In this document: positions 1 to 10,106 of the stretch, one piece after another
Position numbering within the stretch: the first letter of the stretch is position 1
Layout: every line of letters begins with the position of its first letter
Origin: Chloroflexota bacterium
GTDB lineage: Bacteria; Chloroflexota; Dehalococcoidia; Lucifugimonadales; JACPQL01
DNA: 64,000 nt
Assembly (NCBI GenBank): GCA_016190445.1
Contig: JACPQL010000005.1
Location: 1 to 64,000 of the forward strand
Direction: 5' to 3'
The notes under the pieces: generated by a model
What the model saw: the letters and a program-made list of their open reading frames with translations, nothing else
Told to the model about the DNA's origin: nothing
Database searches by the model: none
Program-made: the position numbers and the translations under genes

Positions 1-3000
1 CCTCCGCCACCGCCACCGCCCCCACCCCCACCAGGGCCGGGGCCAGCGCCCGTCATCACTACCCCGTTCCCCACTAGCAACGCCACTGTAGTGGTGGGCA
101 CGGTGCTGGCAGGCGGCGTGGCCGAGCTGGGCGCCGATGACGGCTCCTACTTCCAGATAGAGGCAGCACGCAGGGACGGCCAGTGGTCCGTGGACTGGTA
201 CGGGTATGGCGTTGCCCCGGAGCCCCGTGGCAACATCCTCTCGCTTTCGGCAACGCTGGATGGCCACTTCTCCACCGACGTGGGCCAGCAGCTATACGCC
301 TACAATTTCTCCACGGCGGCCTGGGACCTCGTTGACACCAGGCAGGTGGGCACCGGCGATGTGACAGCGACCTGGTCCACCCGCGACGTGGGCCGCTACA
401 TAGACGGTGCCACGGGCCATGTGCGCCTGCGGGTGCGGGCCACCAACTCCTGGCAGCGGTTCAACGCCTTTGCCGACCTCATGGGCTTTGCGGTGACCTC
501 TGGCGGCGGCCCCCAGGTGGACGTGTTCCCCTCATCGGTCACCCTGGACCGGGGCACCATCATCGGCGGGACGACGCAGCACCTGACATCAGACGACGGC
601 GCCCACCTCCAGATTGACTCGGTGCGACGGGACAGCAGATGGCAGACCGACTGGTACGGCACCGCCACCACCAACAAGCCCGTAAACCAGATCGCCAGGC
701 TCACCTTCACCTACAACGGAGCCAACACCGCCGAGGCGGACCAGGACGTCTACGTCTGGAACTTCGACACCCTGGCATGGGAGCCGATAGGCCACTCGGA
801 GGACCTGGGCACGCAAGAGGCCACGGTCACCTGGGCCACGGCCAACGTGGACCCCTACATCTCCGCCGGGGGCGAACTCCGCGTGCGGGTGCGCGCCGAT
901 AGCTGGGGCCGCTACGCCGCCCTGGCCGACCTGATGCGCGTCCGCCTCCAGCTCTTCCCGCCCGACATCGAGGTAGCACCCCTGCACGTCGAGGAGATGC
1001 TCATCCAGGGCCAGTCGTCAACGCGGACTGTGACCATCAGCAACCCCGGCTTCTCCGACCTGGAGTTCAGCATCACCGAGGAGGCGCCCCCGCCGCCGGT
1101 GGAGCCCGCCCCCGGCTCCTACACCCCCGAGGGGAAGGGCGGCGAGCCATCGGAGTACGGCCCCATCACCGTGACAGGCAGCGGCGGCCCGGACAGCTTC
1201 GGCTACCGCTGGATTGACAGCGACGAGCCCCGGGGCCCCGCCTTCAACTGGGTGGAGATATCCAGCAGCGGCAACTGGGCAGGCACCATCTCCAACTGCG
1301 ACGACTGCTACCAGCAGTTGCCCATCGGCTTCAACTTCAGTTTCTACGGTACCAACTATAGCCAGTTGTGGGCCTCCTCCAACGGCCTCCTGAGCGTAAC
1401 TGCGAGCAGCATATACAGCAACACCTATATTCCGAACACCAACTCCCCCAACGGGTTCATCGCCCCCTTCTGGGACGACCTTTACACGTCCAGCGCTGGC
1501 GACGTCTACTACCAGACCCTGGGCACGGCGCCCAACCGCAGGTTCGTGGTGGAGTGGAAGAACGTTGACAGGTGCTGCGGAACAAGCGACAGGTACACCT
1601 TCCAGGCGATCCTGGAGGAGGGTACTAACCGCATCCTGCTCCAGTACCAGACCCTCAGCGGCACCTACGCCAACGGCTCCTCCGCCAGCATCGGCATCGA
1701 GGACCAGAACGGCACCGTGGGCCTAGGGGTGTCGGTCAACGCACCTTACCTCCACAACGGCCTTGCCATCCTCTTCAGCACCACGCCTCCAGTGCCGCCG
1801 TGGTTGAGCTTCAGCCCCACCGAGGGCGCGGTGCCGCCGGGCGGCAGCGCCAACGTGGCCGTGACGCTGGACTCCACCCCACTGGAGCCGGGAGTCCACC
1901 AGGCATTCCTGGTCATCCACAGCAACGACGCCGACGAGGACCCGGTCAACGTCCTGGTGACCTTCAGAGTGGTGCTGCCCGAGCCCCCCGTAAGCGCGGG
2001 CCCCGATGTCACCATCAACGAAGCCCAGACCTTCGACCTGGCGGCCACCTTCACCGACCCCGCCTGGCCCTCCGGCCACACCGCCACCATAAGCTGGGGC
2101 GACGGCGCCTCGGGCCCGGGCACGCTGGATGAGGCGGCGCGCACGGTGACCGGCAGCCACGTCTACGCCGACAACGGGACCTACACCGTCACCGTCAGCG
2201 TGCTACGCAACGGCGGCTCCACGGGCAGCGACAGCCTGGTGGCCAGCGTGTACAATGTGCCACCCTCGGTGAACGCGGGCGCCGACCAGACGGCGGACGT
2301 GGGCCAGGTGGTAAACGTGGTCGCCACCTTCACTGACCCCGGCTGGCTGGACACATTCACGGCCGCCATCAACTGGGGCGACGGCACAACCTCAATGGCC
2401 ATCATTGCCATCACCCAGGTGGGCCACGCGGCAGTGCCCACCCAGGGCACCGTCTCCGGCTCTCATGTTTATGCCGTTGGCGGCACATACGTGGCCACCG
2501 TCTCCGTCTGGGACGACGATACCGGCCAGGGCTCTGATGCCCTGGTGGTGACGGCGACCGCCCATCCCTTCATCTCCCTCAACCCCACCTCCGGGCCAGG
2601 CGGCACCGTAGCCACGGTCACGGGCAGCCAGTTCACTCCCAACGAGACCAGCATCACGGTGACGTGGGACGGCGCGGCGGTGAACACCACTCCCGCCGTC
2701 ATCGTCGCCGGCCCAACGGGCGACTGGCAGGCCACCTTTGTGGTGCCCACTGACCTGGCCTGGACCGCCCAGACCAGCGGCATCCCCGAGGGTCTGACTC
2801 TGTGGGGTGTGGATTTTGTAGATGCAAGCATCGGCTGGGCCGTGGGCCCCGGCAATATCATCCTCCACACTGCCAACGGCGGCGCCACATGGACCACCCA
2901 GGCCAGCGGCACCATCCAAGACCTGTGGGACGTGGACTTCGTGGACGCAAGTAACGGCTGGGCAGTGGGGAACAACGGCACCATCCGGCACACCACAGAC

Positions 3001-5274
3001 GGCGGAGCCAACTGGACCGCCCAGACCAGCACTACGCTTTCTAGCCTGCTAGAGTTGGACTTTGTGGATGCCTCCAACGGCTGGGCCGTGGGTGTGGATG
3101 GCACAATCGTCCACACCACAGACGGCGGCGCCACCTGGTCCCCACAGTCCAGCGGCACCACGCTGCACCTCCGAGGCGTGGACTTCGTTGATGCCAGCAA
3201 CGGCTGGGCCGTAGGCTTCGACGCCAACGTCCCCAACGGCACGATCATCCACACCACAGACGGCGGAGCCAACTGGACTGCCCAGACCAGCGGCGCTACG
3301 CTGCTCCTGCGTGACGTGCGCTTCCTGGACGCCAGCAACGGCTGGGCTGTGGGAGTCAACGGCATGATCCTCCACACTGCCAACGGCGGCGCCACCTGGA
3401 CTGCCCAGACCAGCGGCACCATCCGAGACCTGTGGGACGTCGACTTCATAGATATCATGCAGGGCTGGGCCGTGGGCGAGATCGGCACCATCCGGCACAC
3501 CACCGACGGCGGCGCCAACTGGTCCACACAGTCCACCGGCGCTCAACCGAACCACTGGGCCGTGGACTTCGTAGACGCTGGCAACGGCTGGGTCGTGGGG
3601 TCGGGCGTGGTCAGCGGCGGTGTCTTCCGCGCCAGCCTCGTCACCGGCCCCCACGTGGTGGACGCCTACGGCAACGTGACCTCTGCTGCTACAGTGCCAG
3701 ATGCCACCTTCAACGTCACGGTGGTGGGTGGCGCGGCGGTGTCGGAGGCCCCCGCACCTGCGCCCCAGCCCACCCCGGCACCCCAACCCGAACCCGCATC
3801 GCTGGACCTGGGCCCCGGCCTGGCGGCCACCGAAGGCTCCCAGGTCTCCCTGCCCACTCCCAACGCCCAGGGGATGGCGCCAGCGGCCCTGGAGCAGCTC
3901 ACGGTGGACTGGGGCGACGGCACGGTGGAGACAGTGGCCTCCGGCGCCACGCACGCCTACGGCGCACCGGGCACCTACACCGTCACCGTCTGCACCACGG
4001 GCGCGCCGTCAGTGTGCGGCACCACTACGGTCACCGTCAGCAACGTGGCGCCATCGGTGTCGGCCCAGGGCCCCGCGCCGGTGTCCGAAGGGACCGGCCC
4101 GGCAGTACAGGTCACCGCCACCTTCTCCGACCCCGGGTGGCTCAGCACCCACATCGCAGTCATCTATTGGGGCGACGGCCAGTCCCAGCCAGTGCAGCCT
4201 GTGATCACAGCGCTCGGCGGCCCAGGCACGCCCCAGACAGGCTCAGTCTCGGCCTCCCATCTGTACTCGCAGGGCGCCAACTACCCGGTCCAGGTGTGCG
4301 TCACCGACAACTTCGGTGGCCGCGCCTGCGACTCGGTGGTGGCCACTGTGCTGGAGCAGGCCCCCGCGGTCAACGCTGGCAGCAACCTGGCAAGCCTGGC
4401 TGGCCAGTCGGTCGCCCTCACTGCAACCTTCTACCAGGCGGTGGCACGGAGCCTCTACGCGGCCACCATTGACTGGGGCGACGGCATCACAGAGACGGCA
4501 CCGGCGGGCAGCACCGGGAACCAGGGGGCGGTGCTAAGCTCCCACACCTACGCTGCGCCTGGCACCTACTCGGTGCAGGTGTGCGTGCAGGACGACCGGG
4601 GCAACGCGGGCTGCGACACCACCACGGTGGTGGTACAACAGCTACCGGTGGGCATGGCGCTATCGCTGGGCCAGGCGCAGGTACAGGAGGGCGCCGCCGC
4701 CAGCGTGACGGTCACAGTGACCAACCTGCCACCCGACCAGCAGGCCACGGTGACCCTGGCGTGGGGCGACGGCTCATCGGAGAGCCACAGCCTGTCGCCA
4801 ACGGGCGGCTCCGCCACACTGACCGCCAGCCACGCCTACGGCGACAACGGCACCTATACCATCAAGGCCTGCCTGGACGGCGGTGCCCAGCCCGCCTGCG
4901 CCACCGCCAGCGTCTCGGTGGTCAACGCTGCCCCCGAGATCACCGGGCAGAGGCTGGTGGTGCGAGGTCTGGTTGCTGCTGTCTCAGTCAGCTTCCGCGA
5001 CGCCGGCTGGCTGGACACCCACACCGCCACGATTAGCTGGGGCGATGGCTCCGTCACGGCGGCCAGCACCGTCACCCTGGACGCCGGTAGCCTGGCGGTG
5101 GGGAGCCACGCCTACGCTGCGCCCGGCACCTACACGGCGACGGTCTGCGTTGCTGACGATGACGGAGGCAAGTCCTGCACCCAACTCCAGGTGCAGGTCA
5201 CCGGGGAGATGGGATACCCGACTCCCGGCTCGCTGCCAGGGCCCGGCCCGAAACCCGCAGGCGTCCAGGAGTAA
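1..5274 (+). CDS. Giant secreted PKD/YCF48 repeat protein, 5' truncated
   Basis: The reading frame is open from base 1, where it encodes a proline-rich linker, so the true start lies outside the window; a GTG at 91 is only the first in-window start codon. Residue numbers here count from 91. Two tandem repeats of about 130 aa (roughly 1-130 and 155-285) share the motif RRDxxWxxDWYG. An Ig-like ASH-type domain (about 290-625) carries an inserted beta-sandwich with the motif LPIGFNFSFYG. Then come two PKD domains (WGDG motifs), one IPT-like domain, seven YCF48-type propeller blades of about 42 aa (WAVG...G.T, about 890-1190), and four or five more PKD domains. There is no C-terminal membrane segment or sorting signal; it ends shortly after the last PKD domain. 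Probably an extracellular adhesion or matrix protein; the ligand is unknown. It converges with the minus-strand gene at 6034. Confidence 0.85.
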   Translation, partial: PPPPPPPPPPPGPGPAPVITTPFPTSNATVVVGTVLAGGVAELGADDGSYFQIEAARRDGQWSVDWYGYGVAPEPRGNILSLSATLDGHFSTDVGQQLYAYNFSTAAWDLVDTRQVGTGDVTATWSTRDVGRYIDGATGHVRLRVRATNSWQRFNAFADLMGFAVTSGGGPQVDVFPSSVTLDRGTIIGGTTQHLTSDDGAHLQIDSVRRDSRWQTDWYGTATTNKPVNQIARLTFTYNGANTAEADQDVYVWNFDTLAWEPIGHSEDLGTQEATVTWATANVDPYISAGGELRVRVRADSWGRYAALADLMRVRLQLFPPDIEVAPLHVEEMLIQGQSSTRTVTISNPGFSDLEFSITEEAPPPPVEPAPGSYTPEGKGGEPSEYGPITVTGSGGPDSFGYRWIDSDEPRGPAFNWVEISSSGNWAGTISNCDDCYQQLPIGFNFSFYGTNYSQLWASSNGLLSVTASSIYSNTYIPNTNSPNGFIAPFWDDLYTSSAGDVYYQTLGTAPNRRFVVEWKNVDRCCGTSDRYTFQAILEEGTNRILLQYQTLSGTYANGSSASIGIEDQNGTVGLGVSVNAPYLHNGLAILFSTTPPVPPWLSFSPTEGAVPPGGSANVAVTLDSTPLEPGVHQAFLVIHSNDADEDPVNVLVTFRVVLPEPPVSAGPDVTINEAQTFDLAATFTDPAWPSGHTATISWGDGASGPGTLDEAARTVTGSHVYADNGTYTVTVSVLRNGGSTGSDSLVASVYNVPPSVNAGADQTADVGQVVNVVATFTDPGWLDTFTAAINWGDGTTSMAIIAITQVGHAAVPTQGTVSGSHVYAVGGTYVATVSVWDDDTGQGSDALVVTATAHPFISLNPTSGPGGTVATVTGSQFTPNETSITVTWDGAAVNTTPAVIVAGPTGDWQATFVVPTDLAWTAQTSGIPEGLTLWGVDFVDASIGWAVGPGNIILHTANGGATWTTQASGTIQDLWDVDFVDASNGWAVGNNGTIRHTTDGGANWTAQTSTTLSSLLELDFVDASNGWAVGVDGTIVHTTDGGATWSPQSSGTTLHLRGVDFVDASNGWAVGFDANVPNGTIIHTTDGGANWTAQTSGATLLLRDVRFLDASNGWAVGVNGMILHTANGGATWTAQTSGTIRDLWDVDFIDIMQGWAVGEIGTIRHTTDGGANWSTQSTGAQPNHWAVDFVDAGNGWVVGSGVVSGGVFRASLVTGPHVVDAYGNVTSAATVPDATFNVTVVGGAAVSEAPAPAPQPTPAPQPEPASLDLGPGLAATEGSQVSLPTPNAQGMAPAALEQLTVDWGDGTVETVASGATHAYGAPGTYTVTVCTTGAPSVCGTTTVTVSNVAPSVSAQGPAPVSEGTGPAVQVTATFSDPGWLSTHIAVIYWGDGQSQPVQPVITALGGPGTPQTGSVSASHLYSQGANYPVQVCVTDNFGGRACDSVVATVLEQAPAVNAGSNLASLAGQSVALTATFYQAVARSLYAATIDWGDGITETAPAGSTGNQGAVLSSHTYAAPGTYSVQVCVQDDRGNAGCDTTTVVVQQLPVGMALSLGQAQVQEGAAASVTVTVTNLPPDQQATVTLAWGDGSSESHSLSPTGGSATLTASHAYGDNGTYTIKACLDGGAQPACATASVSVVNAAPEITGQRLVVRGLVAAVSVSFRDAGWLDTHTATISWGDGSVTAASTVTLDAGSLAVGSHAYAAPGTYTATVCVADDDGGKSCTQLQVQVTGEMGYPTPGSLPGPGPKPAGVQE

Positions 5275-5399
5275 GCTTTCAACAAGCTAAGGTGAGGGTG
5301 TCAGAAGCCCCAGACCGGGCGAGAAGAAGCCTCACACAGCCATGTCATTGTTATGCTAATAGGCGATTCGGCGGGGCAGGAGCCGCGCCCCACCAGGTT

Positions 5400-5429
5400 G
5401 CGAGGCCCCCGATCAATCGGGGGCCTCGC
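5400..5429. repeat. Perfect 14-bp inverted repeat (loop of 2)
   Basis: The arms at 5400-5413 and 5416-5429 are exact reverse complements around a two-base centre. It lies 126 bp after the stop codon of the truncated PKD gene. No T-run follows, so it is better described as a dispersed palindrome than as an intrinsic terminator. Confidence 0.7.
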
Positions 5430-5685
5430 AAAGACGAGCATGCGCATTTCGTCATTGCGAGCGAGTCTTCGAGCGAAACAATCCGGTGGAGTCGGGGGCA
5501 ATCCTTCTCCGTGCGTCCACAGATTGGGAGAAGTCTACTTTCATACGTACGGATGCTCTTGCAAGGGCATGTTCAACTCAGAGGACTCCCGATGACATCG
5601 GGACTCCTCTGAATGACATTTCACACACCCTCCAAGGTGGGGGTGCCCTAGGGGTCTTTCAGTTGTTGGGTTCACCCCCACTCCA

Positions 5686-5717
5686 ACTCTCCCCCTTGAG
5701 GGGGAGAGTATTTTGTT
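5686..5717 (+). terminator. Intrinsic terminator-like hairpin
   Basis: A 10-bp perfect stem (5686-5695 with 5700-5709) with a TTGA loop is followed by ATTTTGTT on the + strand. It is about 410 bp after the PKD gene, the only + strand gene upstream, so it would end that transcript. Confidence 0.5.
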
Positions 5718-6033
5718 CCCTCCCCCTCGAAGGGGAGGCTTTGCCCCAAAAAGTCATGAAAAGGGCTAGCGACTTCTTTCCCACCCAACCCACCCCAGAG
5801 GTTTTTGCATCTGGGGACACCCCAGACCCCGGCAGAGAACCTTGGTTCGCTGCACTTTCCTTGGGTTTTGAGGCAAGCCCCGAAGGGGGAAGGCCAGTAT
5901 GGGGGCAACGCCAACCCCCTCACAGCGACAATTGAAAGACCCTGGGGTGTGCCGAGCCAAGCCGTGCCCCGCCTGCACCCATCCCAACGCTGCCCCACAA
6001 AGTCGCAAGCTCCCAGGCTGAGAGCGGACTGGC

Positions 6034-9000
6034 CTACCGCGCGCGGGCCAGCCCCCGGCGCCACCTGTAGGCGACGGCAGCGACGGCACCCGCCACAGCC
6101 AAGACGCCCACCGCGATCAGTGCCAGCAGCCATGCCGCCACACCCCCCGTCACCTCGATGGTCGCCACCGCTCCACCCACCTCCAGCCTGTGCATGCCCG
6201 CCTTCAGTGCAACCACAAAGGTGAGAGTGGCCTTCTCGCCCGGCGCCAGATTGATCTCCCGCTCCTCCTGTACCTGACCATCCACCCGCAGAGCCCCGCT
6301 GAAAGTCCCAGGCAGGCCGCCGACGTTCTCCACATCCACCGATACAGTTGCGGCCTGGCCCGCTGAAGGGGCAGGCGGTGTCAGCCTCAGATTGGCAACG
6401 CTCAGACGCGCAGGCAGCAAGACCAAGACCTCTTTTTCCATGTCCATGACCCGCACCCGGTAGCGCCCTGGCTGGGCACGGCTGAAGGAGAGAGTGACAT
6501 CCTTTGACTCTCCGGGGCCCAGGGCTACCACCACGCTGGTCTCGGCCGTGTCACCCACCTCCAGGACCACCTCCTGCTGCACCGGCACACCGGCGCTGTT
6601 GCGGAGAGAGACAGTCACGCTAACCGTCTGGCCCACCGTCGCCTGCTCAGGCCCAACAGCCAGGGCATACGCCTCCAGCAGCGCCTCCTGCACCGTGACC
6701 CGCTCTTCCAGGCCCTCCACCGCCACCGTGTACTCTCCCGGCTGGGCACGGGCAAAGCTGAAGCTCACTGACTTCGCCTCGCCAATGGCCAGGCCCACAT
6801 CCTGGGTAGCCTCCTCCGCGCCGTTGACGTACAGGATGATGCGCCGCTCGCCGCGAGTGCCTCCCGTGTTGGCCACGTTCACGCGGACCGAGACCGGCTG
6901 CCCAGGAAGAACGGCCCGTGGCGATATTGCCAGGCCCGATACCTCCAACCGCGCCGGCAGAGGCTCGGTGGCAACCAGGGCGAAGATGGAGAGTCCCCCA
7001 GGCGAGACCGCCTCGAAGGTCGCCGAGCTATCGGAGAAGCCCAGGAAGGAGGTGCTCAACACCTCCCTGCCTCCCGCATCGGAGAGACGGTACACCTGAA
7101 CGCTGCCGGGGCCGAACTTCTCGACCCACGCCCGGCCCACCTTCAGCGTAATCTTGGTCCGGCCCACGTCTTCTACATCCCGCAGGCCCGACTTCACCAC
7201 ATCCACGGCGAACGCTATATCTCGAAGAGTCCTGCGCTCGGCTTCGGCGATCTGGCGCAGCGCCTCCACATTGTTTCGGGACGGCTCCTTCCGCACGGCC
7301 ACCTCCATGGAGGAGTTGCCCGGCGGCATCGCCTTCAACTCCGCGCTAAGCAAGACTGAAACCTGCTGCACCGTCGCGTCATAGGGTGCCAGGTCCACCA
7401 CCTGGGGCTGGCTCTCCAGGAACAGGGCACGCACCCTTGCCTCAGCGGCCTGCCCCGTGCCCACCATGCCTTCCGTCTCCGCGATCACCTTCATCACAAC
7501 CCGGCCCGCCTGGTCTCGTACCGGCAATATCACCCGGTCAGCGGTAGCGCTTATGCCCGACGTCCTGTCCACAAAGCTGCCCAGCCGCTCCCCCGCAGCC
7601 AGCGCCACAGGCAGCACCAGCCACAGCCCCCCTTCCGCAGCCTCTCTGGTCTCCACATTGGCCCCCGTCACCTTCAGCAGCTCACCCCGCTGGTCCGTGG
7701 CCACCGACGCCGCGACGTCTACTACCACCACCGGCTGGAGACGCGCTTGCACCAGCGGCTCCACAACGGTGAACCTCCCTTTCAAGGGGCCGATGGCCAC
7801 CTGGTACTCCCCCGGCTGCTGGCGCCGCACGGTGAACGACACCTGCACCGCCGTGCCAGGCGACACGCTGCCGCTGGCCTGCTCCACCACCTCACCGCCG
7901 ATCAGCAGAGACAATTGGTACCGCGCCTCCGCCCCTCCAGCGGCGGACACCGTCGCCGAGATGGCCACGGGCTCGCCCGGCAGCGCAAAGGGAGAGGAGA
8001 TTGTAATGTTGCTTACATCGAAGGTGCTCGCCCCTGAAAGCACCAGGGCCCTGTCCTCCGTGAGCGACTCGTTCCCCAGCACGTCCACAGCACGTATGCG
8101 GAGGTGGACGGTGCTGCCAGGACGCAGGCCCGACAGCGTGGCATTGTGCTCTCTGCCAGCCTCCTCAGAAACCGGCGTCGAGAGGCCATATCCCTCAGTT
8201 TCGCCATACAGCACCTGAACGCGAGATGGCTCGTCCGTCCGCCAGCGCAGCAGCACCTCCCCAGGGCCTCCCACACTCACCGATACCTCCGAGACCACTG
8301 GAGGTGTGCGGTCCACCACAAAGTCCACCGACGCTGCCGGGCCAGCGTTGCTCGCGCCGTCCATCGCACGCACAGATAAGGTGTGCCTGCCGTCACCCAG
8401 GGCCGATGGTGGCGTCCACGACGTTGCCAGGCCCACGGAAAGCCAGGGCGCCACGTCCAGGCTCACCTGGTAGGCTGCCACGCCTGAAAGGGCATCGCTG
8501 GCCTGCACCCAGGAGAAGGTGGGCGGCACATCCCCCCGTATGGGCGTGTGCTCCAGTGCCTGGGGAGGCCCCGGAGGAGTGGCGTCCACCAGGAATTCCA
8601 GCGCGGCAGGCGGCCCCACGTTGCCCGCCGCGTCCATCCCACGCACGGCCACCGTGTGTTTGCCATCGGGAAGCGACTCCTGCGCCTTCCACGTGACCCC
8701 CTCCCCGGCGGAGCGCCACTCGCCGCCATCCACCGACACCTGATACCCCACCACCTCCGACACCTCGTCCTCGGCCCCCTCCCACCGGAACTCCGGCGTG
8801 GACACGTTGGCAGGGCTTACCCCGCTCAGGGCCCCAGGTGCCGAAGGAGGCGTAGCATCCACCAGGAACTCCAGCACCAGGGCCGGGCTGAGATTGCCCA
8901 CGGCGTCGCGGGCGGCAAGAGCCAGCCGATGGCGACCATCGGCAAGGGAGGCCTGCGGTCGCCATGTGGTCCCACCCACCGGCACTGGGGCTCCGTCGTC

Positions 9001-9792
9001 CAGGCGCACCTCGTATCCAACTATCCCGCTCTCCTTGTCCTCGCCAGCCGGCCACGAGAAGAGGGGCGCGGCCTCCGAGTCCGGCGACGTCTTTACCGGC
9101 GGCCCGGCCAGCACCGGCGGCAACGTGTCTACCATGAAGGCCAGGGATGCCACCCCACCCCTGTTACCCACCCGGTCCACTGCCCGCACCTCCACGATGT
9201 GCTGCCCCTGGGGTACAGGCACCGCCATGTTCCACAGCGTGCCAGGGCCCACCTGCTGCCATGCGGCGCTGTCCAGCGACACCTCGTAGCCAGCCAGCCC
9301 CGCACCTGCGTCCGTGGCCGCCGTCCAGGAGAACCTCCCCAGGTCACTGGTGGGCGCTGCCAGCCGCGTCAGGCTGCCAGGCGCGGTGGGCGGCACGCCA
9401 TCCGGGACCGCCAAGTCAATGGTGGAGATGCCGCCGCTCTGGAACGTCGCAGTCTGGTCGGCTTTTGAGCCACCCACGTAGAACTCGACGGTCGCCCCGA
9501 CGGTGATCTCCCCTTGCACCAGGAGACACTCCCGCACGCTGCACGGCCCAAAGACCCCCGCTGCGGGCAGCTCCATCCTGCCCCGCTCCACGCCACCCAC
9601 CCTGGCCACCAGCAGGCTTCCCGCCAGTGCGTCTGCAACGCTGGCAGGCTGGGCAGGGTTATAGAAGCGAGCGGTGCCTGAGAATATGGCTGGAAGCTGA
9701 GGCGGTCCCTGGGCCCAGAGCAAAGCAGGCAAGCCAGCCACGACTGCGGCTGCCGCCAGCACCATGACCTTCATCCTTGTGGCCACACGCAT
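6034..9792 (-). CDS. Membrane-anchored Ig/Fn3/CARDB repeat surface protein
   Basis: About 1250 aa. The start is placed at 9792 because a classical signal peptide (MRVATRMKVMVL... ending ALLWAQ) begins there; the frame is open to 9873, but that extra stretch is partly dispersed-repeat sequence. After the signal come about five Ig-like repeats with the pattern W.AxDxxSGxxGYxVSLD and VDTxPP, then a fibronectin III-like domain, a CARDB-like domain, and a PGF-pre-PGF-like domain (about ORF residues 705-960) also found in the 25585-30099 protein. Three more CARDB-like domains precede a single C-terminal membrane helix (about 24 residues) and the basic tail RWRRGLARAR. This layout indicates an extracellular protein held by a C-terminal anchor with the basic tail inside. 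The exact role is unknown. Confidence 0.85.
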   Translation of the reverse strand: MRVATRMKVMVLAAAAVVAGLPALLWAQGPPQLPAIFSGTARFYNPAQPASVADALAGSLLVARVGGVERGRMELPAAGVFGPCSVRECLLVQGEITVGATVEFYVGGSKADQTATFQSGGISTIDLAVPDGVPPTAPGSLTRLAAPTSDLGRFSWTAATDAGAGLAGYEVSLDSAAWQQVGPGTLWNMAVPVPQGQHIVEVRAVDRVGNRGGVASLAFMVDTLPPVLAGPPVKTSPDSEAAPLFSWPAGEDKESGIVGYEVRLDDGAPVPVGGTTWRPQASLADGRHRLALAARDAVGNLSPALVLEFLVDATPPSAPGALSGVSPANVSTPEFRWEGAEDEVSEVVGYQVSVDGGEWRSAGEGVTWKAQESLPDGKHTVAVRGMDAAGNVGPPAALEFLVDATPPGPPQALEHTPIRGDVPPTFSWVQASDALSGVAAYQVSLDVAPWLSVGLATSWTPPSALGDGRHTLSVRAMDGASNAGPAASVDFVVDRTPPVVSEVSVSVGGPGEVLLRWRTDEPSRVQVLYGETEGYGLSTPVSEEAGREHNATLSGLRPGSTVHLRIRAVDVLGNESLTEDRALVLSGASTFDVSNITISSPFALPGEPVAISATVSAAGGAEARYQLSLLIGGEVVEQASGSVSPGTAVQVSFTVRRQQPGEYQVAIGPLKGRFTVVEPLVQARLQPVVVVDVAASVATDQRGELLKVTGANVETREAAEGGLWLVLPVALAAGERLGSFVDRTSGISATADRVILPVRDQAGRVVMKVIAETEGMVGTGQAAEARVRALFLESQPQVVDLAPYDATVQQVSVLLSAELKAMPPGNSSMEVAVRKEPSRNNVEALRQIAEAERRTLRDIAFAVDVVKSGLRDVEDVGRTKITLKVGRAWVEKFGPGSVQVYRLSDAGGREVLSTSFLGFSDSSATFEAVSPGGLSIFALVATEPLPARLEVSGLAISPRAVLPGQPVSVRVNVANTGGTRGERRIILYVNGAEEATQDVGLAIGEAKSVSFSFARAQPGEYTVAVEGLEERVTVQEALLEAYALAVGPEQATVGQTVSVTVSLRNSAGVPVQQEVVLEVGDTAETSVVVALGPGESKDVTLSFSRAQPGRYRVRVMDMEKEVLVLLPARLSVANLRLTPPAPSAGQAATVSVDVENVGGLPGTFSGALRVDGQVQEEREINLAPGEKATLTFVVALKAGMHRLEVGGAVATIEVTGGVAAWLLALIAVGVLAVAGAVAAVAYRWRRGLARAR

Positions 9793-9870
9793 CGTCCGTC
9801 GCTCGCGGTTCGACAGGTCCGAGAAGGACTCGCGACTTCTGTCGGAGTTCACCATGAGCGAGCTCCATCC

Positions 9871-9932
9871 CACTCGCCCTGAGCTTGTCGAAGGGCGAGC
9901 CGCTCATGGTTCGACAGGCTCACCACGAGCGG
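9871..9932. repeat. Dispersed double-hairpin repeat, copy 1
   Basis: The core 9887-9932 matches 30199-30244 with one base difference, in the same orientation. It forms two hairpins: ctcgccct/agggcgag, and ccgctc-tggt/acca-gagcgg. It lies upstream of the Ig/CARDB gene and downstream of the giant beta-helix gene. The sequence resembles the 'ttcgacaggctcaccacgag' intergenic repeats seen in many Chloroflexota and other genomes. The remaining spacer, 9933-10106, shows only the terminator listed next. Confidence 0.75.
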
Positions 9933-9991
9933 CTCTCGACACCGTCTTCTTCTGTTACCAAGTACACGCATAATACTATGCCACCAACAAG

Positions 9992-10020
9992 AGACAGGGC
10001 GCCTTGGCGGCGCCCTGTCT
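9992..10020 (-). terminator. Terminator-like hairpin after the giant gene
   Basis: A perfect 12-bp stem (9992-10003 with 10009-10020) and 5-nt loop lie 87 bp downstream of the stop codon at 10107. On the minus strand it is followed by CTTGTTGG, a weak U-tract. Confidence 0.5.
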
Positions 10021-10106
10021 GGCTTCTGTGCTCCCTGCCCGGCGGGCTACCTGGCTCCGCCCGGCCTATCCGCCCCACTACCCGGGCCCTCCGCTACCAG
10101 CCCCGT

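Larger units (their letters stand above)
5275..6033. repeat. Non-coding convergent spacer packed with hairpin repeats
   Basis: There is no credible gene here; the short ORFs have no ribosome site or family signature. The spacer holds several inverted repeats. A perfect 14-bp palindrome lies at 5400-5429, a 17-bp stem with one mismatch at 5578-5612, a 10-bp stem followed by T-rich sequence at 5686-5717, and a CCCCTCGAAGGGG-type hairpin near 5720. A 'cattgcgagcgag' element near 5453 resembles dispersed intergenic repeats of Chloroflexota genomes (recognised from memory, not searched). Confidence 0.55.

Noticed and set aside
9659..9907. Small ORF beginning MSGSPFDKLRASG on the minus strand
   Set aside because: Its start is translated dispersed repeat and the rest is a shadow of the signal-peptide region of the 6034-9792 gene.
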